From an uncultured Lachnospiraceae bacterium (lineage in GTDB: Bacteria > Bacillota > Clostridia > Lachnospirales > Lachnospiraceae), in the NCBI GenBank assembly GCA_947593735.1, contig CANQDT010000012.1:1-62677 (forward strand): DNA of 62,677 bases, read 5' to 3'. Under the pieces are notes generated by a model, which was given only the letters and a program-made list of their open reading frames with translations, was not told the origin of the DNA and did no database searches. Made by a program: the position numbers and the translations under genes. This document shows positions 1-8,654 of this stretch, one piece after another (position 1 is the stretch's first letter; every line of letters begins with the position of its first letter).

Positions 1-595
1 CCGCCGCATAGTATCCATTCGGATCCTGCCGTCTCCCAAACACGTTAAAATATCTGAATCCAATCGTTTCAAGACCGTAAAGTTCCGTGTACAGTCTTCC
101 GTATTCTTCATCTGTCTTTTTTGTTAGGGCATACGGCGATAACACCTTTCCGACTTTGTCCTCGCGTTTCGGTAAATTCGGCTCGTCTCCGTATACCGAC
201 GAACTCGAAGCGTACACAAAGCGCTTCACTCCGTTTTGTCTTGCCGCTTCCATCATATTTACAGTGCCACCTATATTTATGTCCTCATACACTAGCGGCA
301 TTTCAATACTTCTCGGCACACTGCCCCATGCAGCCTGATGTGATACATAGTCTATGCCTTTACAGGCTTGCATACATATTTTAAAATTGCGTATATCGCC
401 TTCTATGAGTTCAAACTTTTCATTATCCAAAAACTTCTCTATATTCTCATGTTTTCCAGTTGAAAAATCGTCAAGACATCTTACGCCATAACCCATATCA
501 AGTAAAGCTTCGCATATACTTGATCCTATGAATCCCGCTCCGCCCGTTATGAGAAACTTAGAGTCTTTATTCAATTTTACATTCTTATAACTCAT
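1..595 (-). CDS. wbpP: UDP-N-acetylglucosamine 4-epimerase (WbpP/TviC-like), 3' end cut by window
   Basis: Extended short-chain dehydrogenase/epimerase. The visible 198 residues start MSYKNVKLN and contain the NAD-binding glycine motif ITGGAGFIGS, the stretch HQAAWGSVPRSI, the serine motif YASSSSVYGD and the catalytic Tyr-Lys pair in YALTK. The HQAA.GSVPRSI stretch is typical of the WbpP/TviC branch that interconverts UDP-GlcNAc and UDP-GalNAc or their uronic acids. The start lies 2 bp after the stop of the dehydrogenase gene, so the two are translationally adjacent. Together they suggest an acidic HexNAc sugar in the surface polysaccharide (inference). The C-terminal part lies outside the window. 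Confidence 0.85.
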   Translation of the reverse strand, partial: MSYKNVKLNKDSKFLITGGAGFIGSSICEALLDMGYGVRCLDDFSTGKHENIEKFLDNEKFELIEGDIRNFKICMQACKGIDYVSHQAAWGSVPRSIEMPLVYEDINIGGTVNMMEAARQNGVKRFVYASSSSVYGDEPNLPKREDKVGKVLSPYALTKKTDEEYGRLYTELYGLETIGFRYFNVFGRRQDPNGYYAA

Positions 596-596
596 G

Positions 597-1906
597 TTAC
601 AGTCTCCAATATTCATAGCCTTTTTCTATAGTTTCATTTCTATCTAATATTCCTTTTACATCTATAAATATCTTCTTATTCTCACCGAACAGCCTGGCAA
701 AATCGGTTATATTTTTATCTTTAAATTCCTTGTGTGCCACAGCTATTACTACCGCATCAACGCCTGATACTTCATCATAGTCCATAAATTCTACATTATA
801 CAGCTTCAGCGCTTCCGCCTTGTCAGCTATTGGATCGCATATAATCGGCTTTATCCCATACTCTCCAAGCTCGTTTACTATATCAATCACCTTTGTATTT
901 CTCGTATCGGGACAATCCTCTTTAAACGTAAATCCAAGTATTGCTACCTTTGCGCTTTTAACGGATATATCCGTCTTTATCAGCTTCTTTACAATATTTT
1001 CAGCAACGTATTTACCCATATCATCATTGATTCTTCGGCCAGACAAGATTACTTGACTGTGATAGCCAAGCATTTCAGCCTTATATGTAAGATAGTATGG
1101 GTCAACGCCTATGCAGTGTCCTCCAACAAGTCCGGGATAGAAGTTTAAGAAATTCCATTTCGTACCCGCCGCTTCAAGCACCGACTTCGTATCTATACCC
1201 ATTTGATTGAAAATTATCGAAAGTTCGTTCATGAACGCTATATTTATATCCCGCTGACTATTCTCTATTACTTTCGCAGCTTCCGCCACCTTTATGCATG
1301 GTGCTCTGTGCACTCCCGCATCCACCACAAGCTCATAGACCTTTGCTATAGTATCAAGCGTTTCTTCATCCATACCTGAAACAATCTTTGTAATCGTCTC
1401 CAATCTATGTACCTTATCACCGGGATTAATTCGCTCTGGGGAATAACCAATTTTAAAATCTACCCCACATTTCAGCCCACTCTCCTTTTCAAGTATCGGA
1501 ACGCATATATCCTCAGTAACTCCGGGATAAACTGTCGATTCATACACCACGATTGAGCCTTTGGTAAGATTCTTACCCAATATCCGGCTTGCCCCCCCAC
1601 AGGTGTTAAATCCGGCGTATGATCCTCATTGACGGGTGTCGGCACGGCAACAATGTGAAATCGTGCTTCTTTGAGCTTTTCAGCGACGCTTGTAAATTCC
1701 ACACCGCAATCCTTTATAGCGTCGTTTCCCACTTCGTTTGTCGGATCTATCCCGCTTTTATAAAGCGCTATCTTTTCCTCGTTAATATCAAACCCGATTA
1801 CGTTCACTTTCTTTGAAAATGCGACTGCTATTGGCATACCGACATAACCGAGTCCAACCAGAGATACGGCTGTTTCTTTTTTTACAAGCTGTTCATATAA
1901 CCCCAT
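597..1906 (-). pseudogene. wbpO: UDP-N-acetylhexosamine 6-dehydrogenase (WbpO/TviB-like), frameshifted in a G7 tract
   Basis: Two overlapping reading frames make one enzyme of the UDP-glucose/GDP-mannose dehydrogenase family. The N-terminal frame (from 1906, RBS AGGAGAAAA) has the NAD motif GLGYVGMP and runs through VPTPVNEDHTPDLTPV. The C-terminal frame resumes with SRILGKNLTKGS and contains YESTVYPG, GYSPERINPGD and the catalytic-Cys motif GGHCIGVDPYYL. The frames part at seven consecutive G on the coding strand (plus 1592-1598). Eight G would give one 436-codon gene, the normal family length. Known relatives oxidise UDP-GlcNAc or UDP-GalNAc to the uronic acid. The break is either a phase-OFF state, a real mutation or a homopolymer error. 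Confidence 0.85.
1592..1598. repeat. Homopolymer tract (G7 on coding strand) at the frameshift
   Basis: Seven C on the plus strand, read as G7 in the dehydrogenase gene. Adding one base joins the two halves of the gene exactly; removing one does not (the resulting frame stops within a few codons). Confidence 0.9.
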
Positions 1907-1918
1907 GTGTATTTTCTC

Positions 1919-3004
1919 CTATCGCTTTTCTATTTCTTTTATATATTGATCGACGACTATATATCGGTCAAAAAATCTTTCCATTTTAATTCGCCCCGCC
2001 TGTCCCATCGAGGCCTTTACATCATATGGCAAAGCTATAAATCTTTCTATTGCATCAATCTGGGAATTGACATCTTTGGGTTCAAAACCAAATCCACTTA
2101 CTCCTTCATCGAAAGTTTCACGGCAACCAGCAATATTTGACGCAAGTATTGGACGTCCACAAGCCGCTGCCTCCAACAGCACATTTGCCATACCCTCATG
2201 ATATGTAGGCAAAACTACAGCGTGAGCAGCTTTTATATAACTGTGTACATCGGACTGATTTCCATAAAATTGCATCGGACATCCAACTTTCATCTTATCC
2301 AATTGTTTTTCATACTTCTCCTCGCAACCTCCTATTGCTATAAACTCAACATTTTTGTACTTATCATGAATTATCTTTGAAACTTGTATTAATTCTTCAA
2401 TTCCTTTATTTTTCACCAGTCTTCCAATAAAAAGGAACGTCAGCGTTCCATCGTTTTCCGGATATTTTTCAAAGCAATGCCGTTCCAAGTTAACACCGGA
2501 TCCAGGAAGAAGTTCATACGCCCCTGCGACAACATTATGCTTTATCAAAAATTCCTGGTTCTCAGAATTTTGAAAAAAAATTTTTTGCGCTTTACGTAAG
2601 CCATATTTATACAGGATAAGGGTTAACTTTTGTATTACGCCTCCATTTTCCAATGCCGAACCTAATCCTGTTATATTTACAATATATGGTATTTTAAGCG
2701 AAGCACATGCCATGCCTCCATATATATTTGGTTTTATTGTATATGTTAAAACAATATCTGGCTTAATACTCGATATTAATTTCTTATATTTTCCAATTAA
2801 CAATAGTTCTTTCACTGGATTTAATCCATGTGCATTGATTTGCATAGGAATGAATTTACAGCCTAATTCCTCCAACTTCTTATGAGCATCCGATTGAGGA
2901 GTGGCAACTACAACTTCATGTCCTCTTTCAATGAGTCGCAAAATCAATTCTCTTCGAAGGTTTAAAATACCACTATCTGTTATGGAGATTATTAAAATTC
3001 TCAT
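1919..3004 (-). CDS. GT4 family glycosyltransferase
   Basis: GT-B fold retaining glycosyltransferase, 361 residues. The N-terminal Rossmann half starts MRILIISITDSGILNLRREL. The C-terminal half has FLFIGRLVKNKGIEELI and the E-x7-E nucleotide-sugar motif in HEGMANVLLEAAACGRP near residue 280. No signal peptide is visible, so it should act at the inner face of the membrane, adding a sugar to the lipid-linked polysaccharide repeat unit. Donor and acceptor cannot be told from the sequence. RBS GGGAAATAGGAA precedes the ATG. It sits between the dehydrogenase and the glycerophosphotransferase on the same strand with short gaps, and is AT-rich like them. Confidence 0.85.
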   Translation of the reverse strand: MRILIISITDSGILNLRRELILRLIERGHEVVVATPQSDAHKKLEELGCKFIPMQINAHGLNPVKELLLIGKYKKLISSIKPDIVLTYTIKPNIYGGMACASLKIPYIVNITGLGSALENGGVIQKLTLILYKYGLRKAQKIFFQNSENQEFLIKHNVVAGAYELLPGSGVNLERHCFEKYPENDGTLTFLFIGRLVKNKGIEELIQVSKIIHDKYKNVEFIAIGGCEEKYEKQLDKMKVGCPMQFYGNQSDVHSYIKAAHAVVLPTYHEGMANVLLEAAACGRPILASNIAGCRETFDEGVSGFGFEPKDVNSQIDAIERFIALPYDVKASMGQAGRIKMERFFDRYIVVDQYIKEIEKR

Positions 3005-3034
3005 TTCCTATTTCCCTTCAATCTTGTTTTCACA

Positions 3035-4192
3035 TTATGCCAACATTTGCGCAAGTTCATTCAGGACACTCACTGTAGAATTACCTCCGGCTTCAATATA
3101 TTTATGTCGAAATGAAACGAACTCCCCAAATTTGTTTGTCTCCGTAAGATATGCAACTCTGTCTATCACATCGTCTTCATCCTTCAAAACACCGCCCGGA
3201 TATTCACTATTTAAATCAAAATAAAACCCTCGCTTCATTTTATAGATATCATAATCAAATCCAAAACAAATAAAGGGTTTGTTTGCAATAGCGCAATCAT
3301 AAACAATCGTGGAATAATCTGTAATAACTACATCAGCAATAGCCAGAATATGATTTAAATTTTCGTAGGAAGAAACATCTATTGCAAAACTGTCATACTG
3401 CATATTAAAATTAGTAGTAAATGCATGCATACGAAAAAGCATGATATAATTAGTAGAAAAACATTTTCTCCATTTTTCCATATGTAACGGGCAAACAAAA
3501 TCATATGAGTTGCCGCCGTTTTTGCTGTCCCTCCACGTTGGTGCATATAAAATGACCTTTTTATCACCTGGTATATTGAGTTCTTTTTTAGTTTCTTCTA
3601 TTATTTTATTGTCAATGCAAAACAACTCGTCGTTACGAGGAAAACCTATAATTCTGATGGCATCCTTATTGCATTTAAAATCTCTTAAAAAAATCTCTTT
3701 TTCAAATTCACTTTGAACTAACATTATATCCACATTGGAAAAATCATAGTCTTTTCTTCCTATACACGCATTTCCGATTTTTTTAGTTCCTGCCCCATGC
3801 CATGTATTAATATATATTGTTTTTTTCTTTTTAAAATGGAGTCCACGCTCTATATTCACAGATGTAATCCATACCCGAGCTTTCAACGCTGTTTTAAAAT
3901 ATTGCCATGTGTCTATTTTTATAGATTGCGCTCCGTCAATCGCAAAATCCTCCGGTCTTTCAAACGCCCATACGTAATGGTAATTTTTAAATCGATCGTC
4001 ATCTCTCATTGCTTCAAATATAACTTTTGGACTGTCATTGTATTTTCGACCTCCAAATGATGAAAATAAAACTAAGGATTCATCTTGTGTAATAAATATA
4101 CCAATCACTCTGAAAACAAAACTCATCAATATTTTATAAATACGTTGAATAATAATACTGTGTTTTAAAATATACTCAATCTTATATTTCAT
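3035..4192 (-). CDS. CDP-glycerol glycerophosphotransferase family protein (TagB/TagF-like)
   Basis: 385 residues matching the family that transfers glycerol-phosphate or ribitol-phosphate from the CDP-alditol in teichoic acid and phosphopolysaccharide synthesis. Visible family motifs: INTWHGAGTKKIG (catalytic His region), RIIGFPRNDELF, ILYAPTWRDS, and ITDYSTIVYDCAIANKPF with FGFDYDIYKMKRGFYFD. The N-terminus is a hydrophobic/amphipathic stretch, consistent with peripheral membrane attachment. RBS AAGGAAAGGAAA. In this operon it probably decorates or links the exopolysaccharide with an alditol phosphate (inference). AT-rich relative to the core genome. Confidence 0.85.
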   Translation of the reverse strand: MKYKIEYILKHSIIIQRIYKILMSFVFRVIGIFITQDESLVLFSSFGGRKYNDSPKVIFEAMRDDDRFKNYHYVWAFERPEDFAIDGAQSIKIDTWQYFKTALKARVWITSVNIERGLHFKKKKTIYINTWHGAGTKKIGNACIGRKDYDFSNVDIMLVQSEFEKEIFLRDFKCNKDAIRIIGFPRNDELFCIDNKIIEETKKELNIPGDKKVILYAPTWRDSKNGGNSYDFVCPLHMEKWRKCFSTNYIMLFRMHAFTTNFNMQYDSFAIDVSSYENLNHILAIADVVITDYSTIVYDCAIANKPFICFGFDYDIYKMKRGFYFDLNSEYPGGVLKDEDDVIDRVAYLTETNKFGEFVSFRHKYIEAGGNSTVSVLNELAQMLA

Positions 4193-4265
4193 TTTCCTTT
4201 CCTTTTACAACCCGATTGCAAGACTGAATACTCCGATTACATACCAACGAGACGTCCTACCCGTT

Positions 4266-5678
4266 TTATCTTTCCATCTTTCTGCAGACAAAATTTATAT
4301 CTCTTGAATAAAATCCCTCTGTACTCTCTTTCTTAAACAGCGTCTGAACTGTCATAAATATCAATTTGATATCTAGTAATATTGAGTAATTTTCTATATA
4401 CATTAAATCCAAACGTAGCTTATCATATGCAGACGTATTATATTTTCCATATATTTGAGCATACCCAGTAAGTCCAGCTTTTGCCTTTGTCCTAAATGCA
4501 AATTCCGGAATTTCTTCTTTAAATTGACCAACAAAGTCCGGGCGTTCTGGTCTTGGACCTACAATACTCATATCTCCTTTTAGGATGTTAATAATCTGAG
4601 GAAGCTCATCAAGTCTTAACGCACGAATAACTCTACCTACCTTGGTTATTCTGTCATCATGTTCTGCCGCAAAAACTGCTTGTCCATCCTGTTCCGCATT
4701 TACAATCATGCTCCGAAATTTCAAAATATGAAAAGCTCTGTCTCCTTCTGTTATGCGTTCTTGCCGATAGAAAACAGGACCATGATCCTCACATTTAATA
4801 CAAATAGAAATAACCAACATAATTGGTATAGCTGGAATCAAAGCAATTAAACATAAAGCAATATCAAAAAATCTTTTTACTACTCTTTGAGTTGGGTTTA
4901 ATCCTACTCCTTTAACAAAAAGAAGGGGGGTGTCGAAAATCGATATTTCCTTTGCCCCTCGCATTATAATATCGGAAACTTTTGGTACAACGTAGGTTCG
5001 TATTCCATTACCATAACAATATTTTAGAATATCATTTCGAATCTGCGCAGGAACATCATTAATAATTACCGCGTCATGATCCGCTATTTCTTTTCTGATT
5101 TCTTCAAAATTTTTATCGTATGATATTATTTTGGTAATCGAATATTTATCAGACCTGGTATTCATCTTAAGCATCAGATCAATAGCCTGATCAGTTCCAT
5201 ATATCATAACCATATTATGTGGAACATATATTCTATGGTAAATCTGAGTAAATGTCAGTACACATACAAAGGCCAATACAACTTCTATAAGAAATAATGC
5301 GACCATCGGAAGTGGGTTAATCATTCCATTGCCAATAAGACATAATTGCAGATACGTGATTACATCTGCAATAAGAAGAGAACTCCATTGGGCAATTAAT
5401 ACTTCAGAAAATTTTCTATATCCATATTTAAAACCATCGCAAAGATAAAACACGACAAAAACAAGCAGCGTGTAAACAATAAGTAAGACATATTTACCAT
5501 TTCCATAATAACTAAACGTCGTCCCCCGATAATATGTACGCCAGATCAGATAATACGAAAAAACAAGAATCAGCAGCTCAATAAGTCCCTCTGCTTTTCG
5601 TATTATGCTTTTCATATTTTCAGGATTGACTTTTTTCTTCTGCGACATATTTTTATCATCATAGGAGCCACGCTGCAT
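4266..5678 (-). CDS. Polyprenyl-phosphate sugar phosphotransferase (initiating sugar transferase)
   Basis: 470-residue membrane protein. Several membrane segments lie in the first 145 residues (for example around YYLIWRTYY and YVLLIVYTLLVFVVFYL). A central Rossmann-like region follows, then one hydrophobic segment near residue 280 leading into the bacterial sugar transferase domain, with FHILKFRSM and LDELPQIINILKGDMSIVGPRPE. Such enzymes transfer a sugar-1-phosphate onto undecaprenyl phosphate and start repeat-unit assembly. It is the first polysaccharide gene after the Cys-rich gene. Strong RBS AAGGAGGAGAAC supports the chosen ATG. Only about 48 bp separate it from the upstream gene, with no convincing terminator or promoter. 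Confidence 0.92.
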   Translation of the reverse strand: MQRGSYDDKNMSQKKKVNPENMKSIIRKAEGLIELLILVFSYYLIWRTYYRGTTFSYYGNGKYVLLIVYTLLVFVVFYLCDGFKYGYRKFSEVLIAQWSSLLIADVITYLQLCLIGNGMINPLPMVALFLIEVVLAFVCVLTFTQIYHRIYVPHNMVMIYGTDQAIDLMLKMNTRSDKYSITKIISYDKNFEEIRKEIADHDAVIINDVPAQIRNDILKYCYGNGIRTYVVPKVSDIIMRGAKEISIFDTPLLFVKGVGLNPTQRVVKRFFDIALCLIALIPAIPIMLVISICIKCEDHGPVFYRQERITEGDRAFHILKFRSMIVNAEQDGQAVFAAEHDDRITKVGRVIRALRLDELPQIINILKGDMSIVGPRPERPDFVGQFKEEIPEFAFRTKAKAGLTGYAQIYGKYNTSAYDKLRLDLMYIENYSILLDIKLIFMTVQTLFKKESTEGFYSRDINFVCRKMER

Positions 5679-5726
5679 CTTTTGTTCTCCTCCTTACAAA
5701 ATACTGTTTAGATAGCAAAAAACCCG

Positions 5727-5942
5727 TTATACATCTGCTCTGGTTCTCAAGTCCGTCGTATGATAAAGTTCCCAGCAGCAATCCGGACAAAGCTGTCCAA
5801 CGCATTCCATATAAGTTTTTCTATTTTCAATCGGTGTATCAACTGGTACATCAGTAGTAATACCGCATACGACACAACATTCCATTTCCTGAGTCTGCAT
5901 ATTCTCTTCCACATTCATATGGTTTTTGTTTTGCCTGATCAT
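5727..5942 (-). CDS. Small Cys-rich, possible zinc-ribbon protein
   Basis: 71 residues starting MIRQNKNHMNVEEN, with RBS AAGAAGGTG just after the helicase stop codon. An N-terminal reading extension of 9 residues exists but would overlap the helicase and lacks an RBS. Six Cys form two groups, CCVVC and C-x5-CPDCC, separated by about 25 residues, as in a treble-clef or zinc-ribbon metal site. I do not recognise the family. It lies between the HA-repeat helicase and the first polysaccharide gene and is probably co-transcribed with both, so it may be a partner of the helicase (inference). Confidence 0.7.
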   Translation of the reverse strand: MIRQNKNHMNVEENMQTQEMECCVVCGITTDVPVDTPIENRKTYMECVGQLCPDCCWELYHTTDLRTRADV

Positions 5943-5958
5943 TCGCACACCTTCTTGC

Positions 5959-8469
5959 CTACCCCGCAACCGGCATCTTCTCTGCTGTTTCCCATTTCAT
6001 TCCTATCTGATCCAGCAATGAAATCTGTGTCTGAGTCAGTTTGTTCGCCCTTCTCAATGCCCTCTGCCGCAACACCCATATATCGACATGGGTCCCATCT
6101 TCTGAGCAATAGCCGCGCGGTATATTCAGATTTCCATATCTCTGATAATAACGGGCTGCCTGGCGGTATTTCTTCATCCATGCAATTTCCTTTTGCGATT
6201 CCCATACCATCCCAATCGCGTTCAGGTGATCGATTTGATTCTGGGTCAGACGATCCTTGTTCTTTCTTTGTTCGTAGATCCACTTCCCAAGCCAGATATG
6301 ATCTTCTGTTTTATACTGTTGGGGAATATCCAGATTGCCGTGTTTTTCGTAATATTTTCTGGCAAGCTCATAACGTTTCCCCCAGGAATCCATCTCAAAT
6401 ACCACTCCTGCCGCTTCCAGCCTGTTTTTTCTTTCCTTGGATAAATCTTTCTTTTTTTTCTGATGATAGAGCCACATTCCAAGCCGCATACCATCGTCAG
6501 TGACATAGGATGCGGGCAGGTTCACATGCCCATACAGCCGCCGATATTCCAATAATTTCTGATACATGATCTCCCATTTCTCATCGGATCGGTTTCCCCA
6601 CTGCATCCCCATGTGATCCAGGTATGCAATCTGCTCCTCTGACAGCTGCTTTTCAGAACGTTTCGTTTTTCTCATTTTTCTGAGAGCGTCAATCCACACG
6701 CCTAATCGCACGCCGTTCTCAGTGACATATGCAGATGGAACATTCAGATTTCCATATTGGTCATAATACCGTTTTGCCTCTTTAATATTTCTATCCCACA
6801 GCGCGCTGTTTTTACTCCATATCATTCCAATCGCGTCCAGTCTGGAAACTCTTTCCTGATTTAAGAGCGATTGGTGGCTGTTATTTCTATACCAGGTACG
6901 GTTGTTGCTGATCCAGGTCCCAAGCGGAAACCCGTCTTCTGTAACATAGTCTGCCCTTACGTCCAGATTCCCATGCTCATCATAAAAGGATTTTGCATGT
7001 TCGTATCCCCGGTTCCATCGGCATTCCTGCATATTTTCCCAAACCATGCCGATCAAATCCAGTCTGGCGATCTGTCCATCTGTCAATGTCCCGGCAACGC
7101 TGCCGTTTCTGACACGTCTCTGCGTGCCGATCCACATTCCCAGCGATAAACCATCTTCTGTAATGTAATTCTTTTTTACATTCAGATTGCCGTATTCCTC
7201 ATAATACTTTTTCGCGGCATAATAATAGGTGTCCCATGTTGAGGACAATGTCTTCTGAAGACGGTCAAACAGTTGCCTGCTGTCACATGTTTCATCGATG
7301 ATCCGGAACTTTTGTTGGATAATCCGGTCTTCTCTTCCAAGAGCCCGGTAATTACTGATCGCTAACTCCATTTCCTCCTGAATCGTATTGATGCTGTATA
7401 AATGGTCAAAATTGTTGACGATATCAAAAATAACCGGAGTTTTTCCCTTGCCAGTGCAAAGCGCCCGACCAATCTGCTGCTTATATATAATCGGCGAGAT
7501 TGTCGGTCGAAACAGGATTACCCCATCAATGTCGTCAACATGAACTCCTTCATTGAGCATATCAATACAAAAGAGTACTTTCAGATGCGCGGTCGTATCC
7601 GATTTAAATTCCTGAAATTCCTGGTCTGACTCGACATAATCAGCGTAAACGCGATACAGATGAAACTCAGGATCTACGCCGGAAAACCACTCATGAGCAT
7701 GGTCTGCCATCTCATCCATATGATCCTTATTGGCGCAGAACACGAGATACTTCCCATGGCGGTTCTTCATATACTTACGAAATATGATATCCAACCCTTC
7801 AGCCTGTGCCAAAGCTCTGCGCAATTCCTCCAGCTCTTTCTCTGTTTTTCTGCGAACACCGGGGTTGCTGATTGCGTCTATTCTGTTTCTGTAGCGTTCA
7901 AGTTCCTTTTGATATGCATAAACAGAAAGGACATAAACAGGGGAAGGTAAGATTCCTCTCACAATCGTCTCGCCAAGCGTCATCTCAGACGCAATATTGC
8001 CGTCAAAGAGTTCCTCCGCCATATCCCGCTGGTTATCAAGGTATCGGATATTCGTAGCGGAAAGTCCGAGCAGCTTTGCCTGCGGATAGGACTGAATCAG
8101 CCTGTTCACACCGGTCTGCCACTGTCTTGCGCCGCACCGGTGATATTCATCCATAATACAAAAATCCGGATGAAGCGAACCGATTTCTTCCTCTGTCATA
8201 AGCATAAGCCGGGCATAAGTAAGAAATATAATATTGTTTCCTTCCTCTCCGCCCTCTTTTCTGAGATTCTCAAGCTGAGTCTTCACAATATACTCGCTGG
8301 GCGACAGCCAGAGAATCCTTGCGTCAGGATGATCTTCCGCTAATTTAAATCCAATAAAAGATTTTCCGGTTCCGGTTGGGTGAATAATGGCTGCTTTTCC
8401 GGCTTTGTTCATGAAAGAAAGAGCTGCCTGGTAGGCTGTCAGGTTGTGTTCATATAACATAATTGCCAT
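5959..8469 (-). CDS. DEAD/DEAH-box helicase with six C-terminal helicase-associated (HA) repeats
   Basis: 836 residues from the ATG of MAIMLYEHN, chosen because GGAGGGG lies 8 bp upstream. Upstream in-frame codons run into the inverted repeat. Superfamily 2 motifs: Walker A HPTGTGKS (residues 30-37), DEYH in IMDEYHRCG, LSATN, and motif VI QQIGRALCTGKGK. The second half is six tandem repeats of about 70 residues of the type YYxxYGNLxVxxxYVTEDGxxLGxWI...LDxIGMxW, the helicase-associated domain, thought to bind nucleic acid. The closest functional class is unclear. It is the first gene downstream of the recombinase segment and leads the polysaccharide genes, so it may be an operon-specific regulator rather than a repair enzyme (inference). 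Confidence 0.9.
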   Translation of the reverse strand: MAIMLYEHNLTAYQAALSFMNKAGKAAIIHPTGTGKSFIGFKLAEDHPDARILWLSPSEYIVKTQLENLRKEGGEEGNNIIFLTYARLMLMTEEEIGSLHPDFCIMDEYHRCGARQWQTGVNRLIQSYPQAKLLGLSATNIRYLDNQRDMAEELFDGNIASEMTLGETIVRGILPSPVYVLSVYAYQKELERYRNRIDAISNPGVRRKTEKELEELRRALAQAEGLDIIFRKYMKNRHGKYLVFCANKDHMDEMADHAHEWFSGVDPEFHLYRVYADYVESDQEFQEFKSDTTAHLKVLFCIDMLNEGVHVDDIDGVILFRPTISPIIYKQQIGRALCTGKGKTPVIFDIVNNFDHLYSINTIQEEMELAISNYRALGREDRIIQQKFRIIDETCDSRQLFDRLQKTLSSTWDTYYYAAKKYYEEYGNLNVKKNYITEDGLSLGMWIGTQRRVRNGSVAGTLTDGQIARLDLIGMVWENMQECRWNRGYEHAKSFYDEHGNLDVRADYVTEDGFPLGTWISNNRTWYRNNSHQSLLNQERVSRLDAIGMIWSKNSALWDRNIKEAKRYYDQYGNLNVPSAYVTENGVRLGVWIDALRKMRKTKRSEKQLSEEQIAYLDHMGMQWGNRSDEKWEIMYQKLLEYRRLYGHVNLPASYVTDDGMRLGMWLYHQKKKKDLSKERKNRLEAAGVVFEMDSWGKRYELARKYYEKHGNLDIPQQYKTEDHIWLGKWIYEQRKNKDRLTQNQIDHLNAIGMVWESQKEIAWMKKYRQAARYYQRYGNLNIPRGYCSEDGTHVDIWVLRQRALRRANKLTQTQISLLDQIGMKWETAEKMPVAG

Positions 8470-8495
8470 GCGACGCTCCCCTCCTGCCAAAAAAG

Positions 8496-8516
8496 TTTTA
8501 AGTAGGTTACTTAAAA
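8496..8516. repeat. Left inverted repeat of the putative invertible segment (IRL)
   Basis: 21-bp site with perfect 9-bp arms TTTTAAGTA and TACTTAAAA around the 3-bp centre GGT. It lies 26 bp upstream of the helicase ATG. The same site recurs at 9949-9969 with centre ACC, that is, in inverted orientation. Similarity extends on the inner side: GTCTTCAT here (read on the minus strand) against GTCTTACAT at the other copy. Confidence 0.85.
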
Positions 8517-8524
8517 ATGAAGAC

Positions 8525-8563
8525 AAAAAAAAGTACCGTTTTCCAATTTAAAAAAACGGTACT
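8525..8563 (-). terminator. Rho-independent terminator of the recombinase gene
   Basis: On the minus strand, an 11-bp perfect stem (AGTACCGTTTT with AAAACGGTACT, 10-nt loop) is followed by at least seven T. It lies between the recombinase stop and the helicase start, so in this orientation it insulates the helicase. Confidence 0.9.
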
Positions 8564-8567
8564 GACG

Positions 8568-8582
8568 ATAATTTTGACGGTT
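8568..8582. repeat. Direct repeat copy A flanking the recombinase gene
   Basis: The sequence ATAATTTTGACGGTT matches ATAAATTTGACGGTT at 9776-9790 in 14 of 15 positions, same orientation. The two copies lie just outside the two ends of the recombinase gene. They could be arm-type binding sites for the recombinase N-terminal domain, or chance. Confidence 0.5.
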
Positions 8583-8654
8583 ATGATTTTTTAATAAAAA
8601 GCGAAAATGAGCGTCTCCTTTCTCTGCCAAAGAAGATAGGTTCTTTCAGTGAAA

